Shown one piece after another: positions 51,282 to 59,824 of a stretch of 64,000 nt of DNA (positions are counted from its first letter, which is position 1; each line of letters starts with the position of its first letter). The notes under the pieces are model-generated. The model did no database searches, was not told the origin of the DNA, and saw only the letters and a program-made list of their open reading frames with translations. Source of the DNA: an uncultured Gammaproteobacteria bacterium (GTDB lineage: Bacteria > Pseudomonadota > Gammaproteobacteria > Pseudomonadales > Pseudohongiellaceae); assembly GCA_903853385.1 (NCBI GenBank), contig CAINTJ010000142.1, positions 62,001 through 126,000 on the forward strand, given 5' to 3'. Made by a program: the position numbers and the translations under genes.

Positions 51282-52257
51282 TGTGGTCGGCTCCTCTTGC
51301 TTCGATTGGTCTGGCATAGCGGCGCGCAATCCATGCACACACCATCAATTGCACCTGGTGAAAAATCATGATCGGCAGCAGGATCAGGCCGAGATCGGGC
51401 CCGGCAAACAGCACGCGCGCCATTGGCACGCCCTGCACCAGTGATTTCTTGGTACCGCAAAACACGATCACGGTTTCATCGTCACGGCTGAAACCAAGCT
51501 TGCGCGCGACGGTGGTGGTAAACAACAGCGCCAGTGCCAGCATCAGGCAGCACAGCGCGAACAGCACAGCGAAATCCGTCAATGGCAAGCGGGTCCAGAT
51601 ACCTTCGATCACGGCACCGGAAAAAGCGCTGTAGACCGCAATCAGAATGGTAGCGCGGTCGGTAATGGAAATCGTTGATTTATGTCTATACACAAAGTCA
51701 CCGATCCACGGCCGCAGCAGGTGGCCGGCGATAAACGGCAGCAGAATCTGCAAGGCGACTTTGCCGATGCCTGATACCGCTATTGTGCCCCCCTGCGCGC
51801 CTGACAACAAACTGACCAGCAGCGGCGTCAACAACACGCCCAGCACCTGCGACGCTGATGCCGAGGCCACTGCTGCCGGCACATTACCTTTGGCAATTGA
51901 CACAAACGCGATCGACGATTGCACAGTTGAAGGCAGCGCGCCGATATAAAGAATACCGGTCCACAGTGCGGGTGACAGCAAGCCCCCGAACAGTTTGGAC
52001 AAACCCAGTCCCAGCAACGGAAACATCGCAAACGTGCAGGCGAGGACCAACAAATGCAGACGCCAATGCGTCAGGCCCGCAATCACCGAGCTGCGTGCCA
52101 GCTTGGCGCCGTGAAAGAAGAACAGCAGCACCACGGTAATATTGGACAGCCAGTCGACCACAACAGCGGCTTTGCCGCTGGCAGGTACAAAAGTAGCCAG
52201 TGCCAGCGAAGACAGCAGCGCCAGCATGAACGGATCAGGGAGGAATTTTTTCAGCAC
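51274..52257 (-). CDS. Bile acid:sodium symporter (SBF-like) family transporter
   Basis: The 327-residue protein has about 9-10 membrane helices and the SBF/PF13593-type pattern: LPDPFMLALLSSLALATFVPASG, HGAKLARSSVIAGLTHWRLH, GALPSTVQSSIAFVSIAKGNVPAAV and FCGTKKSLVQGVPMARVLF. Such carriers take up organic anions with sodium; the substrate is unknown. GTG at 52257 with AAGG 8 bases upstream is the start, since earlier codons lie in non-family sequence. The 3' end overlaps the HD gene by eight bases, indicating coupled expression. Confidence 0.87.
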   Translation of the reverse strand: MLKKFLPDPFMLALLSSLALATFVPASGKAAVVVDWLSNITVVLLFFFHGAKLARSSVIAGLTHWRLHLLVLACTFAMFPLLGLGLSKLFGGLLSPALWTGILYIGALPSTVQSSIAFVSIAKGNVPAAVASASASQVLGVLLTPLLVSLLSGAQGGTIAVSGIGKVALQILLPFIAGHLLRPWIGDFVYRHKSTISITDRATILIAVYSAFSGAVIEGIWTRLPLTDFAVLFALCCLMLALALLFTTTVARKLGFSRDDETVIVFCGTKKSLVQGVPMARVLFAGPDLGLILLPIMIFHQVQLMVCAWIARRYARPIEARGADHNE

Positions 52258-52347
52258 AACAGATACCTTGCAGACAAGGCGGCAAGATACTAACCGGCGG
52301 CGGGCGTTACAAGGGTGCAGAGCCACCCGCCGCCACGGCAATCACAC

Positions 52348-53226
52348 TCACCCACGCTTGTCTGCCTTGATAAAATCCTGATAGCTCTGCGGTGTCCTGC
52401 CCAATAACTGTGCAAAAGCATGCATATCGCCGGTATTGCCGGCATTGAGCATGGTCAAGGTATCGGTGCACAACGGAGACAATGGCACAACATTGCCCAG
52501 CCTGGCGCAAAGCCTGATCAGCACGCCCGGCACTGGCAAATGCCAGGCCTGACCACGTCCTGACTGGGCGCGATAACTGTCGAGCATGCCGCGCATTGTG
52601 GTGGCCTGGGCACCGGCTGCATTCACTGATTGACTGTGCGCACGCTCATCGGCCAGCCAGCGACAAACGGCTTCAACCACATCGTCGATATGCACAGGCT
52701 GCAGTTGCTGAAAACCACCCATCGGCAAGAGATGCAGCGGCAAGGACGCCAGCAAACGAAACATGCGCGCACTGGCACCATCTTCGCCATAAATTACTGA
52801 TGGACGCAAATTGAGCCAGCATAGTGATGGCGGCAACGCAAACAGCACCGCCTCGGATTCACGTCGGCGCTGGAAATACGGCGTCATCAGCAGACTTTCC
52901 ACACCCAGTGCAGAGATGTTGATGATGCGTTTGACTCCGGCCTGCGCACAAGCCTTGAACAGGGCAGCCGGCGCTTGTGCCAGAATCTTTTGCATGGGCT
53001 GCGACCTGGAATCCCGCAAAACACCCACTGCATTGATGACAACATCCACACCCTGCAGTTTCGACAACCACTGCTGCGGTGTCAGATCATGCAAATAATC
53101 AATTGCCCGCTCATCAGGGTTGCGGGGAGTTCTCAGCGCCGGTATACAGTGATGCCCTGCCAGTTGCAGGCCAGCAAGCAAATGCCGACCAACAAAGCCA
53201 TTGGCACCACAGACAAGTATATTCAT
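52348..53226 (-). CDS. Extended SDR-family NAD(P)-binding protein
   Basis: The 292-residue Rossmann-fold protein begins NILVCGANGFVGRHLLAGL (G-x-x-G-x-x-G). It has DVVINAVGVLRDS and INISALGVESLLMTPYFQRRRESE (a Tyr and Arg/Lys-rich stretch) and LRPSVIYGEDGAS, as in atypical SDRs related to NDUFA9-like epimerases. The classical Y-x-x-x-K is not clear, so it may be non-catalytic. ATG at 53226 has GGGAAGG upstream; an ATG at 53238 overlaps that site. It may be co-transcribed with the transporter and HD genes. Confidence 0.87.
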   Translation of the reverse strand: MNILVCGANGFVGRHLLAGLQLAGHHCIPALRTPRNPDERAIDYLHDLTPQQWLSKLQGVDVVINAVGVLRDSRSQPMQKILAQAPAALFKACAQAGVKRIINISALGVESLLMTPYFQRRRESEAVLFALPPSLCWLNLRPSVIYGEDGASARMFRLLASLPLHLLPMGGFQQLQPVHIDDVVEAVCRWLADERAHSQSVNAAGAQATTMRGMLDSYRAQSGRGQAWHLPVPGVLIRLCARLGNVVPLSPLCTDTLTMLNAGNTGDMHAFAQLLGRTPQSYQDFIKADKRG

Positions 53227-53325
53227 AGACCTTCCCAATGAAATTCAGACAACAGCTTTTGATCTGATACGTGCAGTTCCTCCAATCAGCCCTCTCCAGA
53301 CCACACTTACAAGCCCGGCTCAGGC

Positions 53326-53331
53326 TATAAT
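53326..53331 (+). promoter_or_regulatory. Candidate valS -10 element
   Basis: TATAAT lies 36 bases before the valS start. The -35 region is weak (ACACTT about 17 bases upstream), so only the -10 match is good. Confidence 0.35.
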
Positions 53332-53366
53332 CATCCTCTATTTTTGCTAAAGATCAGTTGTATTCC

Positions 53367-56144
53367 ATGGACAAGACCTACGACCCCCACGCCATCGAAG
53401 CCCGCCACTACCAGCGCTGGGAACAACAAGGCTATTTCGCCCCGCAAGGGGAAGGCACGCCCTACTCCATCATGATTCCGCCGCCGAATGTGACCGGCAG
53501 CCTGCACATGGGCCACGGCTTCAACAACGCCATCATGGATGCGTTGATCCGCTATCACCGCATGCGCGGCCAGCCGACGCTGTGGCAGGCCGGTACCGAT
53601 CATGCCGGCATCGCCACCCAGATGGTGGTGGAGCGGCAGCTGCAGGCCCAGGGCCAGAAGCGCGAAGAGCTCGGCCGTGATGCCTTTCTCAAAAAAGTGT
53701 GGGAATGGAAAGAAGAATCCGGCAACACCATCACCGGTCAGTTGCGCCGGCTGGGTTCGTCGATTGACTGGTCGCGCGAACGCTTCACGATGGACCCCGG
53801 TTTTTCCAAAGCGGTGGAAGAAGTGTTTATCCGCCTCTATGACGAAGGCTTGATCTATCGCGGCAATCGCCTGGTCAACTGGGACTGCAAGCTGCACACT
53901 GCTATCTCCGATTTGGAAGTGAACTCGGAAGAAGAGCCCGGCAGCTTCTGGTATTTCCGTTATCCGCTGTGCAACGGCGCTACTACAAAGGATGGCCTCA
54001 ACTACATCACCATCGCCACCACACGTCCGGAAACCTTGCTGGGTGATACCGCGGTGGCGGTGAATCCTGATGATGAACGTTTCCAACACCTGATTGGCCA
54101 GCAGGTGGAGCTGCCACTGTGCAATCGCACGATTCCTATCATTGCCGACTCTTATGTTGACCCCGCCTTTGGTACCGGCTGCGTCAAGATCACCCCTGCC
54201 CATGATTTCAATGACTACGAAGTCGGCCAGCGTCACAAGTTGCCGCTCATCAATATCCTCACCAAAGACGGCACCATCAACGACAACGCTCCCGCTGCCT
54301 ATCAAGGCCTCGACCGCTTCGATTGCCGCAAGCAACTGGTGCGCGACCTGGACTCGGCCGGCCTGCTGGAAAAAGTCGAACCCCACAAACTGAAAGTGCC
54401 GCGCGGCGATCGCACTGGCGTGATCGTGGAACCGTTTCTCACCAACCAGTGGTATGTGGCGATCAAGACTCTGGCTGAACCTGCCATCAAGGCGGTGGAA
54501 GACGGCAAGATCCAGTTCGTGCCGAAAAACTGGGAAAACACCTATTTTGCGTGGATGCGCGACATCCAGGACTGGTGCATCAGCCGCCAGCTGTGGTGGG
54601 GCCATCGCATTCCGGCGTGGTATGACGCCGACGGCAAGATCTATGTTGCCTCATCGGAAACAGAAGTACGCAGCAAATACCAGCTGCCTGCCGACTTGCA
54701 ACTGACCCAGGACGAAGACGTGCTCGACACCTGGTTCTCGTCGGCGTTGTGGACCTTCGGCACGCTCGGCTGGCCCGAGCAAACGGCAGAACTCAAACGC
54801 TTCCACCCTACCGACGTACTGGTCACCGGCTTCGACATCATTTTCTTCTGGGTGGCGCGTATGATCATGATGACGCTGAAATTCACCGGCGAGATTCCGT
54901 TCAAGACGGTGTACATCCACGGCCTGATCCGCGACGCCGAAGGCCAGAAGATGTCGAAGTCGAAAGGCAACGTGCTCGACCCGATCGATTTGATCGACGG
55001 CATTGATCTGGAAACGCTGGTATCCAAACGCACCAGCGGCATGATGCAGCCGCAGCTGGCGCAGAAAGTGGAAAAAGCCACGCGCAAACAGTTCCCGGTC
55101 GGTATTCCCGCGCACGGCACCGATGCACTGCGCTACACCTATTACTCGCTGGCCAGCCTCGGCCGCGACATCAACTTCGACATGGGCCGCATGGATGGCT
55201 ACCGCAACTTCTGCAACAAGATCTGGAATGCGGCGCGCTATGTGTTCATGAACACCGAAGAGCAAACCGTCACCAAACCTCTGGACACCAGCCACTACTC
55301 ACGCGCTGATCTGTGGATACAAGCCCGCTTCCAGCACGCACTCGCCAAGGTCAATGACAGCATCGCCCAGTACCGGTTCGATCTGGTGTCGCAGGTGGTC
55401 TATGATTTCTTCTGGAATGAATACTGCGACTGGTATCTGGAATTGTCGAAGCCGGTGCTGTGGGACAAGAGCGCCAGCAACGAACAACTCAACGCCACCC
55501 GCTACACGCTGCTGAGCGTACTGGAACAAAGCCTGCGGCTGGCGCATCCGCTGATGCCGTTTATCACTGAGGAAATCTGGTTGGTGGCGGCACCCCAGCT
55601 TGGCATCAAGGGCGACACCATCATGTTGCAGCCTTATCCGACGCTGGATAAATCCGCCATCAACAGCGACGTTGAAAAAGAAATCGAATGGATGAAGTCA
55701 GTGATTCTGGCGCTGCGCAATATTCGGGGCGAACTGAATATTTCCCCTGCCAAAGCAATACCTGCGTGGTTCAGCAAAGGTAACGCGAACGACAAGGCAC
55801 AACTCGAGAGCAACCAGCAGTTCCTCACCAAGCTGGCCAAACTGGAAAGCGTCACTTGGCTTGATGATCCCGCCAACGCAGCTGCTGCAGCGATGCAACT
55901 GGCCGGCGAAATGGAAATCCGCGTGCCGCTAGCGGGCTTCGTCGACATCAAAGCCGAACAAGCACGCCTCGCCAAGGAAATCGAAAAACTGCAGACTGAC
56001 ATCACCAAGCTGACTGCCCAGCTTGGCAATGAACGCTTTGTGGCCAATGCGCCGCCGGCGGTGGTTGCGAAAGAACGCGAACGCCTGGCCGGCAATCAAG
56101 CCGCCCTGGTGCAGTTGGCCACCCAGATGAAAAAGCTGGGCTAG
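53367..56144 (+). CDS. valS: Valyl-tRNA synthetase
   Basis: The 925-residue class I synthetase charges tRNA-Val. The HIGH motif is HMGH (residues 47-50, in [15 protein letters not shown]). The editing (CP1) domain spans about 190-330, the KMSKS loop is K528-S532, and the C-terminal anticodon and coiled-coil domain ends in a Lys/Glu-rich arm. Length is near normal (E. coli 951). ATG at 53367 is used; an in-frame TTG at 53358 would add three residues. It is detached from pepA-holC by three reverse-strand genes. Confidence 0.97.
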   Translation: MDKTYDPHAIEARHYQRWEQQGYFAPQGEGTPYSIMIPPPNVTGSLHMGHGFNNAIMDALIRYHRMRGQPTLWQAGTDHAGIATQMVVERQLQAQGQKREELGRDAFLKKVWEWKEESGNTITGQLRRLGSSIDWSRERFTMDPGFSKAVEEVFIRLYDEGLIYRGNRLVNWDCKLHTAISDLEVNSEEEPGSFWYFRYPLCNGATTKDGLNYITIATTRPETLLGDTAVAVNPDDERFQHLIGQQVELPLCNRTIPIIADSYVDPAFGTGCVKITPAHDFNDYEVGQRHKLPLINILTKDGTINDNAPAAYQGLDRFDCRKQLVRDLDSAGLLEKVEPHKLKVPRGDRTGVIVEPFLTNQWYVAIKTLAEPAIKAVEDGKIQFVPKNWENTYFAWMRDIQDWCISRQLWWGHRIPAWYDADGKIYVASSETEVRSKYQLPADLQLTQDEDVLDTWFSSALWTFGTLGWPEQTAELKRFHPTDVLVTGFDIIFFWVARMIMMTLKFTGEIPFKTVYIHGLIRDAEGQKMSKSKGNVLDPIDLIDGIDLETLVSKRTSGMMQPQLAQKVEKATRKQFPVGIPAHGTDALRYTYYSLASLGRDINFDMGRMDGYRNFCNKIWNAARYVFMNTEEQTVTKPLDTSHYSRADLWIQARFQHALAKVNDSIAQYRFDLVSQVVYDFFWNEYCDWYLELSKPVLWDKSASNEQLNATRYTLLSVLEQSLRLAHPLMPFITEEIWLVAAPQLGIKGDTIMLQPYPTLDKSAINSDVEKEIEWMKSVILALRNIRGELNISPAKAIPAWFSKGNANDKAQLESNQQFLTKLAKLESVTWLDDPANAAAAAMQLAGEMEIRVPLAGFVDIKAEQARLAKEIEKLQTDITKLTAQLGNERFVANAPPAVVAKERERLAGNQAALVQLATQMKKLG

Positions 56145-56795
56145 CACCGCTCGCATCCTGGATGTGTGAGGTCAGCGAGAGTAATGGGGTACCGCGGCCC
56201 AATATCTTGCTGTCCCGCATCCGCACTGACCTAAGCACATACCGCTGTATCAACTGGTAGAGCGCCCCCCCGCATCCAACACCCTGATGGCCAAGAGCCG
56301 ACTTTTTTGCAGCTGAAGTTTGCTCCTACCTCAGCATGTGTGCTGCCTGGCATTGATCAAGCCGTAGCCGAATTCGGACTGGATTCCCCGGCGAATTCCC
56401 CGCCCGGCAATCCGGCCATCAATACAATTTGTTACAAACCCGAAGTCCGGCGGAATGTAGCATTATTTATTCGAAACAATCATGTGAGGCACTGCCTCGC
56501 TCGCAGGCGAATTCCGCTTTCACTCCGGCAATCTCTGATGGCAGCAACATTTTCGTGCCCGCGATGATCGTTATTTTATATCGGCTCGAGCAAGGCAACA
56601 CCCAGGCGGCTACCTATTCAAATCACTTCCTGGAGTTGATGTGACTTTCCCAAAGTCACTGTGGTCTCCGACACCAAAGACCAGTTTGACACCTTGATCA
56701 ATTTGCATCCCTCCGGTGATGGAACCACTTACCGCCGACTCCACAGAATCATTGATTAGCTGGCTACCCTACAAAATATTCTAAAGGTAAATTGA
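56145..56795. other. 650-bp stretch with no confident gene
   Basis: No known gene was recognised between valS and the metalloprotease. The stretch contains short open fragments (for example 56307-56567, 56429-56644, 56640-56759) that look unrelated to each other, like a decayed gene. The last reads PKVTVVSDTKDQFDTLINLH with upstream and downstream stops. Direct-repeat-like blocks ATTCCCCGGCGAATTCCCC occur near 56383, and a 17-base tRNA D-arm-like stretch occurs at 56248-56264. By eye it is A/T-richer near its end. It may be a remnant of mobile DNA, but this is not shown. Confidence 0.4.
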
Positions 56796-57671
56796 TTGAA
56801 ATCATTCCTCATGATTTTACTGATGTCGGTTTCCGCGCATGCGCAGGAAATCTATATCTACAACGGCAATGGGGACGTACCTGTTGACCAGGTCAACTAT
56901 GCGGCCTGGGACTGGAACCAGAAATTGGGGTCTACCTTGCATTACGCTGGCCCAGTGCATGTGGGCTACATTGAAAACGCCATCACAATCCGGGTAGGTA
57001 GTTGGACAGAGTGGAAAGCAGCTGCTTTCCCAGCCAACACTCTCGGAGTGGCCAACCAGTCTCACGGCACATCTGGCTGCGAGATTGTTATAGCGCCTGC
57101 TCAAGCGTTTCTCTACGGCATCTCCCAAGATTTGATTGCCCATGAAATTGGGCATTGTGCAGGAGCGTGGGTGCATTCAAATGACACCTTTGACACCATG
57201 TTCAATGTGAGCCAAGCCAATGGCATCACCCAAAATGATGCAGCTCTGGTGATTAAAAGCCCTACATGGCCTGCAGCGAATGCCCCATCTCTATGCCATG
57301 CCACCATGAATGCGACAGGTAAATTGCTGATACCGGAGATCTCCGGGTACGAAGGGCATCTGCAGTACATCGGGAACGTAAATGGCATTCACACTTGGAA
57401 GCCAGTACTGATATCGCATTACAACGGGCAAACCTGTCCCGGCAACAAGCTGCTCCCCGATGGCACCGTCACCCTCAATGAAGTCAGGTATTACGGTACC
57501 GGCAACTTTTCTGTAGTGCTCCACTCAGCGAAGGGTCTGTGGGAACTTGTCGCGGCACATGAAATATCAATTAAAAACGCACCCGCATCGATACGTCAAA
57601 AACAGGGATACATGCTGACGGCGTCGCCCACAAGCTCATCACCTCCGCTACACTACCGGATCATGCCGTAG
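56796..57671 (+). CDS. Secreted metzincin-like metalloprotease
   Basis: A signal peptide (~17 residues, SVSAHAQ) precedes a ~190-residue catalytic-like domain. Its zinc motif H116-E117-I-G-H120 is followed by a third histidine at H127 and a Met-turn-like D-T-M135-F. A later ITQNDAALV recalls the LSQDD calcium/turn region of matrixins. In metzincins the third His is six residues after the second; here it is seven. A ~100-residue C-terminal beta-rich domain has two cysteines. The TTG start has AAAGG 8 bases upstream. Codon use and neighbours suggest recent acquisition, which is inference. Confidence 0.7.
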   Translation: MKSFLMILLMSVSAHAQEIYIYNGNGDVPVDQVNYAAWDWNQKLGSTLHYAGPVHVGYIENAITIRVGSWTEWKAAAFPANTLGVANQSHGTSGCEIVIAPAQAFLYGISQDLIAHEIGHCAGAWVHSNDTFDTMFNVSQANGITQNDAALVIKSPTWPAANAPSLCHATMNATGKLLIPEISGYEGHLQYIGNVNGIHTWKPVLISHYNGQTCPGNKLLPDGTVTLNEVRYYGTGNFSVVLHSAKGLWELVAAHEISIKNAPASIRQKQGYMLTASPTSSSPPLHYRIMP

Positions 57672-57699
57672 TAGCGAGGCTGGGCATTGGATTCGGCAC

Positions 57700-58266
57700 T
57701 TAAGCCCGCGACATGTATTTGCCGGTGCTGGTGCTGACCTTGACGATTTCACCCTGCGCCAGATATTCCGGCACCTGCACTTCCAGCCCGGTGCTCAACT
57801 TGGCCGGCTTGCTGCGACTGGTGGCAGAAGCTCCGCGCATCTCCGGCACGGTTTCAATGATCTCCAGCGCCACGGTAGATGGCAGGATCAAGGTCAACAA
57901 CTTGCCATCCATCATCAGGCCATAAATACCTTCCAGGCCCTCGGTGATGTAGTTCTGGAACTCTGCCATCTCGGCATTGGGAATTTCGTATTGCGAAAAA
58001 TCCTCGCTGTTCATAAACACCCAGTTTTCGCCATCCTGATACGAATACTGCACTGGCACTTTTTCGCAATCGGCTTCCTTGAGCATGTCGTCACCCTTGT
58101 AGGTTTCGTCCAGCTTCTGGCCGCTTTGCATGTTGTTGTAGCGGATCTTGTAGAGAGTGGCAGCACCCCGCGCCGAAGGGCTTTTCACTTCAATTTGTTT
58201 GACGATATGGGGTATGCCGGCAAGGTCGATGACCATGCCGTTTTTCAGTTCGCTGGCTCTGAGCAT
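57700..58266 (-). CDS. efpL: Elongation factor P-like protein EfpL (YeiP)
   Basis: The 188-residue protein has the EF-P three-domain layout but the EfpL loop KSPSARGAATLYK, with Arg33 where EF-P carries the modified lysine (in KPGKGQA). It has GDDMLKEADCEK, FMNSEDFSQYEI and a C-terminal GLEVQVPEYLAQGEIVKVSTSTGKYMSRA. EfpL relieves ribosome stalling at proline-containing sequences without a lysine modification. ATG at 58266 follows GGAG and matches the family N-terminus LRASELKNGMVIDLAG. An upstream in-frame start at 58347 is not supported. Confidence 0.94.
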   Translation of the reverse strand: MLRASELKNGMVIDLAGIPHIVKQIEVKSPSARGAATLYKIRYNNMQSGQKLDETYKGDDMLKEADCEKVPVQYSYQDGENWVFMNSEDFSQYEIPNAEMAEFQNYITEGLEGIYGLMMDGKLLTLILPSTVALEIIETVPEMRGASATSRSKPAKLSTGLEVQVPEYLAQGEIVKVSTSTGKYMSRA

Positions 58267-58453
58267 AGGGGCTCCGGAAGGAAGGTGGGTACTGCAAAGC
58301 AGCGAATTGTACACAGGAACCGCCTCTTGCTGCTGCAACAGTGGCAAGTCAGGAAGGGCTTGGGCTAGTATTGCCGGGTCAGCGTATTACTGCGTCGCAC
58401 TCTTGCAGGCTGGCCGAACAATACAAAAATAATTATTAGAAACAGGTCCATCC

Positions 58454-58873
58454 ATGAACATCAAATCTACTCTGGCCGTGCTTGGTCCGGCCGTCGTGTT
58501 TGCGCTGGTTGCAGAACCACTCAAGCTGACCGAGCTGTTATCCCCCTCTCTGCTGGTGCTGGCGGTGGCATTGTTGTCATCGACAACCACCGTGCTGCTG
58601 CGCAACTTCAAAATGCCCACCCGGCAACCCCGCCCTGCTGCATCCGGCAAAGCCACGAGCTCAACCGCCAGCAACAAGGAAACCGGCCTGGTAAAATGGT
58701 TCAATGCCAGCAAGGGTTTTGGCTTCATCACCCGCGGCAATGGCGAGGAAATATTCGTGCATTTCCGCTCCATCGTGGGCCAGCGCGCGCTGCGTGACGG
58801 TCAGCGTGTGGAATTTTCGGTAACCACCGGCAGCAAAGGCTTGCAGGCGGAAGACGTGGTCGCGCTCAAATAA
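58454..58873 (+). CDS. Cold-shock-domain protein with N-terminal membrane segment
   Basis: Residues 1-52 contain two hydrophobic stretches (STLAVLGPAVVFALVA and SPSLLVLAVALLSSTTTVLL) that could form a membrane hairpin. After a Pro/Ser/Lys-rich linker comes a cold-shock domain (about 76-139) with RNP1 KGFGFI and RNP2 IFVHF. The CSD binds single-stranded RNA or DNA. Membrane-linked cold-shock proteins are known in some gammaproteobacteria, but their role is not settled. It converges on slyX. The ~190 bases upstream hold efpL/csp promoter sequence. Confidence 0.85.
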   Translation: MNIKSTLAVLGPAVVFALVAEPLKLTELLSPSLLVLAVALLSSTTTVLLRNFKMPTRQPRPAASGKATSSTASNKETGLVKWFNASKGFGFITRGNGEEIFVHFRSIVGQRALRDGQRVEFSVTTGSKGLQAEDVVALK

Positions 58874-58912
58874 GGGCAGCGGCCGGACCGGGAACCAGAC
58901 CAGGGCTGATTA

Positions 58913-59131
58913 TTAATAGTGCGGTGGCTTCTCGTCCTTGGCGGAGCCACTGTGCTCAACCCGGTCATCCAGCTCCCCGAACTTTTCACTCAACAACCTG
59001 AGTTCCACCCGCAGCACATCAATCTGCTGTTGCTGGCTGATCAGCGCCTCGTTGAGCTGCTCGATGGTGTGCTCCTGGAATGCCACTTGCGATTCCAGCG
59101 CCACCAGCGCTTCGCCGGTTCCATTGCTCAT
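58913..59131 (-). CDS. slyX: SlyX family protein
   Basis: The 72-residue, almost entirely helical protein matches SlyX: LESQVAFQEHTIEQLNEALI, SQQQQIDVLRVELRLLSEK, and a C-terminal KDEKPPHY that is nearly invariant. Function is unknown, and a coiled-coil oligomer is likely. The ATG overlaps the stop of the upstream PKHD-hydroxylase gene (ATGA at 59131), so the two are translated together. Confidence 0.94.
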   Translation of the reverse strand: MSNGTGEALVALESQVAFQEHTIEQLNEALISQQQQIDVLRVELRLLSEKFGELDDRVEHSGSAKDEKPPHY

Positions 59132-59817
59132 AGTTCAGCCCATAGCCGCAACAAGTTGTGATAGACGCCGGCCAGTTCGGTGGCAGGGCCGACAGCAGTA
59201 TTGTCATTACCAGTACCGGCTAACTGCTGGATCGCCCGGTCCAGGTCATAGAGCAATTTGCGTTTGTGGTCCTCGCGCACCATGCTCTGGATCCAGAAGA
59301 ACGAGGCCAGTCGCTGCCCGCGGGTAACCGGCTTGACTTGGTGCACACTGGTGCCGGGGTAGAGCACCATATCGCCTGCCGCCAGCTTCACTTCGTGCGG
59401 ACCATAGCTGTCATCGATTACGAGTTCACCACCGTCATAGCTGGCCGGATCCGACAGAAATAGCGTGGCTGACAGATCAGTACGAATCCGGTGCATGCTA
59501 CCGGCCACCGGACGAATCGCTCCGTCCACGTGACGGCCGTAAGTATTGCCACCCTCGTAGCAATTGAACAGAGGCGGCAGGATTTTCAGGGGTAGTGCCG
59601 CGGCAGTGAACATCGAATTACGCTGCAGCGAGCGCATGATGACTTCCCCCAATTGCTTGCCAAGAGGGTGCTCATCCGGCAATTGCTGGTTGCGCTTGAC
59701 TTGCTGCGACAGATAGCCGGCACTGCCGCGCCCGTCAGACCATTCCACTGCTGCCAGTTGCTGGTGGAATTCCTGCAACTGCGCAGCATTGAGCACAGAC
59801 GGTATCTGGATCAGCAT
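59128..59817 (-). CDS. Fe(II)/2-oxoglutarate PKHD-type hydroxylase (PiuC/YbiX-like)
   Basis: The 229-residue dioxygenase has the iron triad H96-x-D98 (in YGRHVDGAIR) and H159 (in GTSVHQVKPV), plus the 2-oxoglutarate-binding R169. The C-terminal tail WIQSMVREDHKRKLLYDLDRAIQ is typical of the PKHD/PiuC-YbiX group. Such enzymes lie beside TonB-dependent siderophore receptors and are induced by iron limitation, as seen here with the receptor immediately upstream. ATG at 59817 matches the family start MLIQIPSVL. The receptor stop is 8 bases upstream. Confidence 0.93.
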   Translation of the reverse strand: MLIQIPSVLNAAQLQEFHQQLAAVEWSDGRGSAGYLSQQVKRNQQLPDEHPLGKQLGEVIMRSLQRNSMFTAAALPLKILPPLFNCYEGGNTYGRHVDGAIRPVAGSMHRIRTDLSATLFLSDPASYDGGELVIDDSYGPHEVKLAAGDMVLYPGTSVHQVKPVTRGQRLASFFWIQSMVREDHKRKLLYDLDRAIQQLAGTGNDNTAVGPATELAGVYHNLLRLWAEL

Positions 59818-59824
59818 GAATTCC

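Noticed and set aside
53331-54605. Long open frame antisense to valS (about 420 codons)
   Set aside because: Shadow of the valS coding frame with no signal, domain or ribosome-binding site of its own.
56248-56264. Possible tRNA gene
   Set aside because: Only a D-arm-like stretch matches; no acceptor stem, anticodon arm or T-arm can be assembled around it.
56307-56644. Two overlapping small plus-strand ORFs between valS and the protease
   Set aside because: No family resemblance, no clear start signals and abrupt ends; described as part of an unexplained stretch instead.
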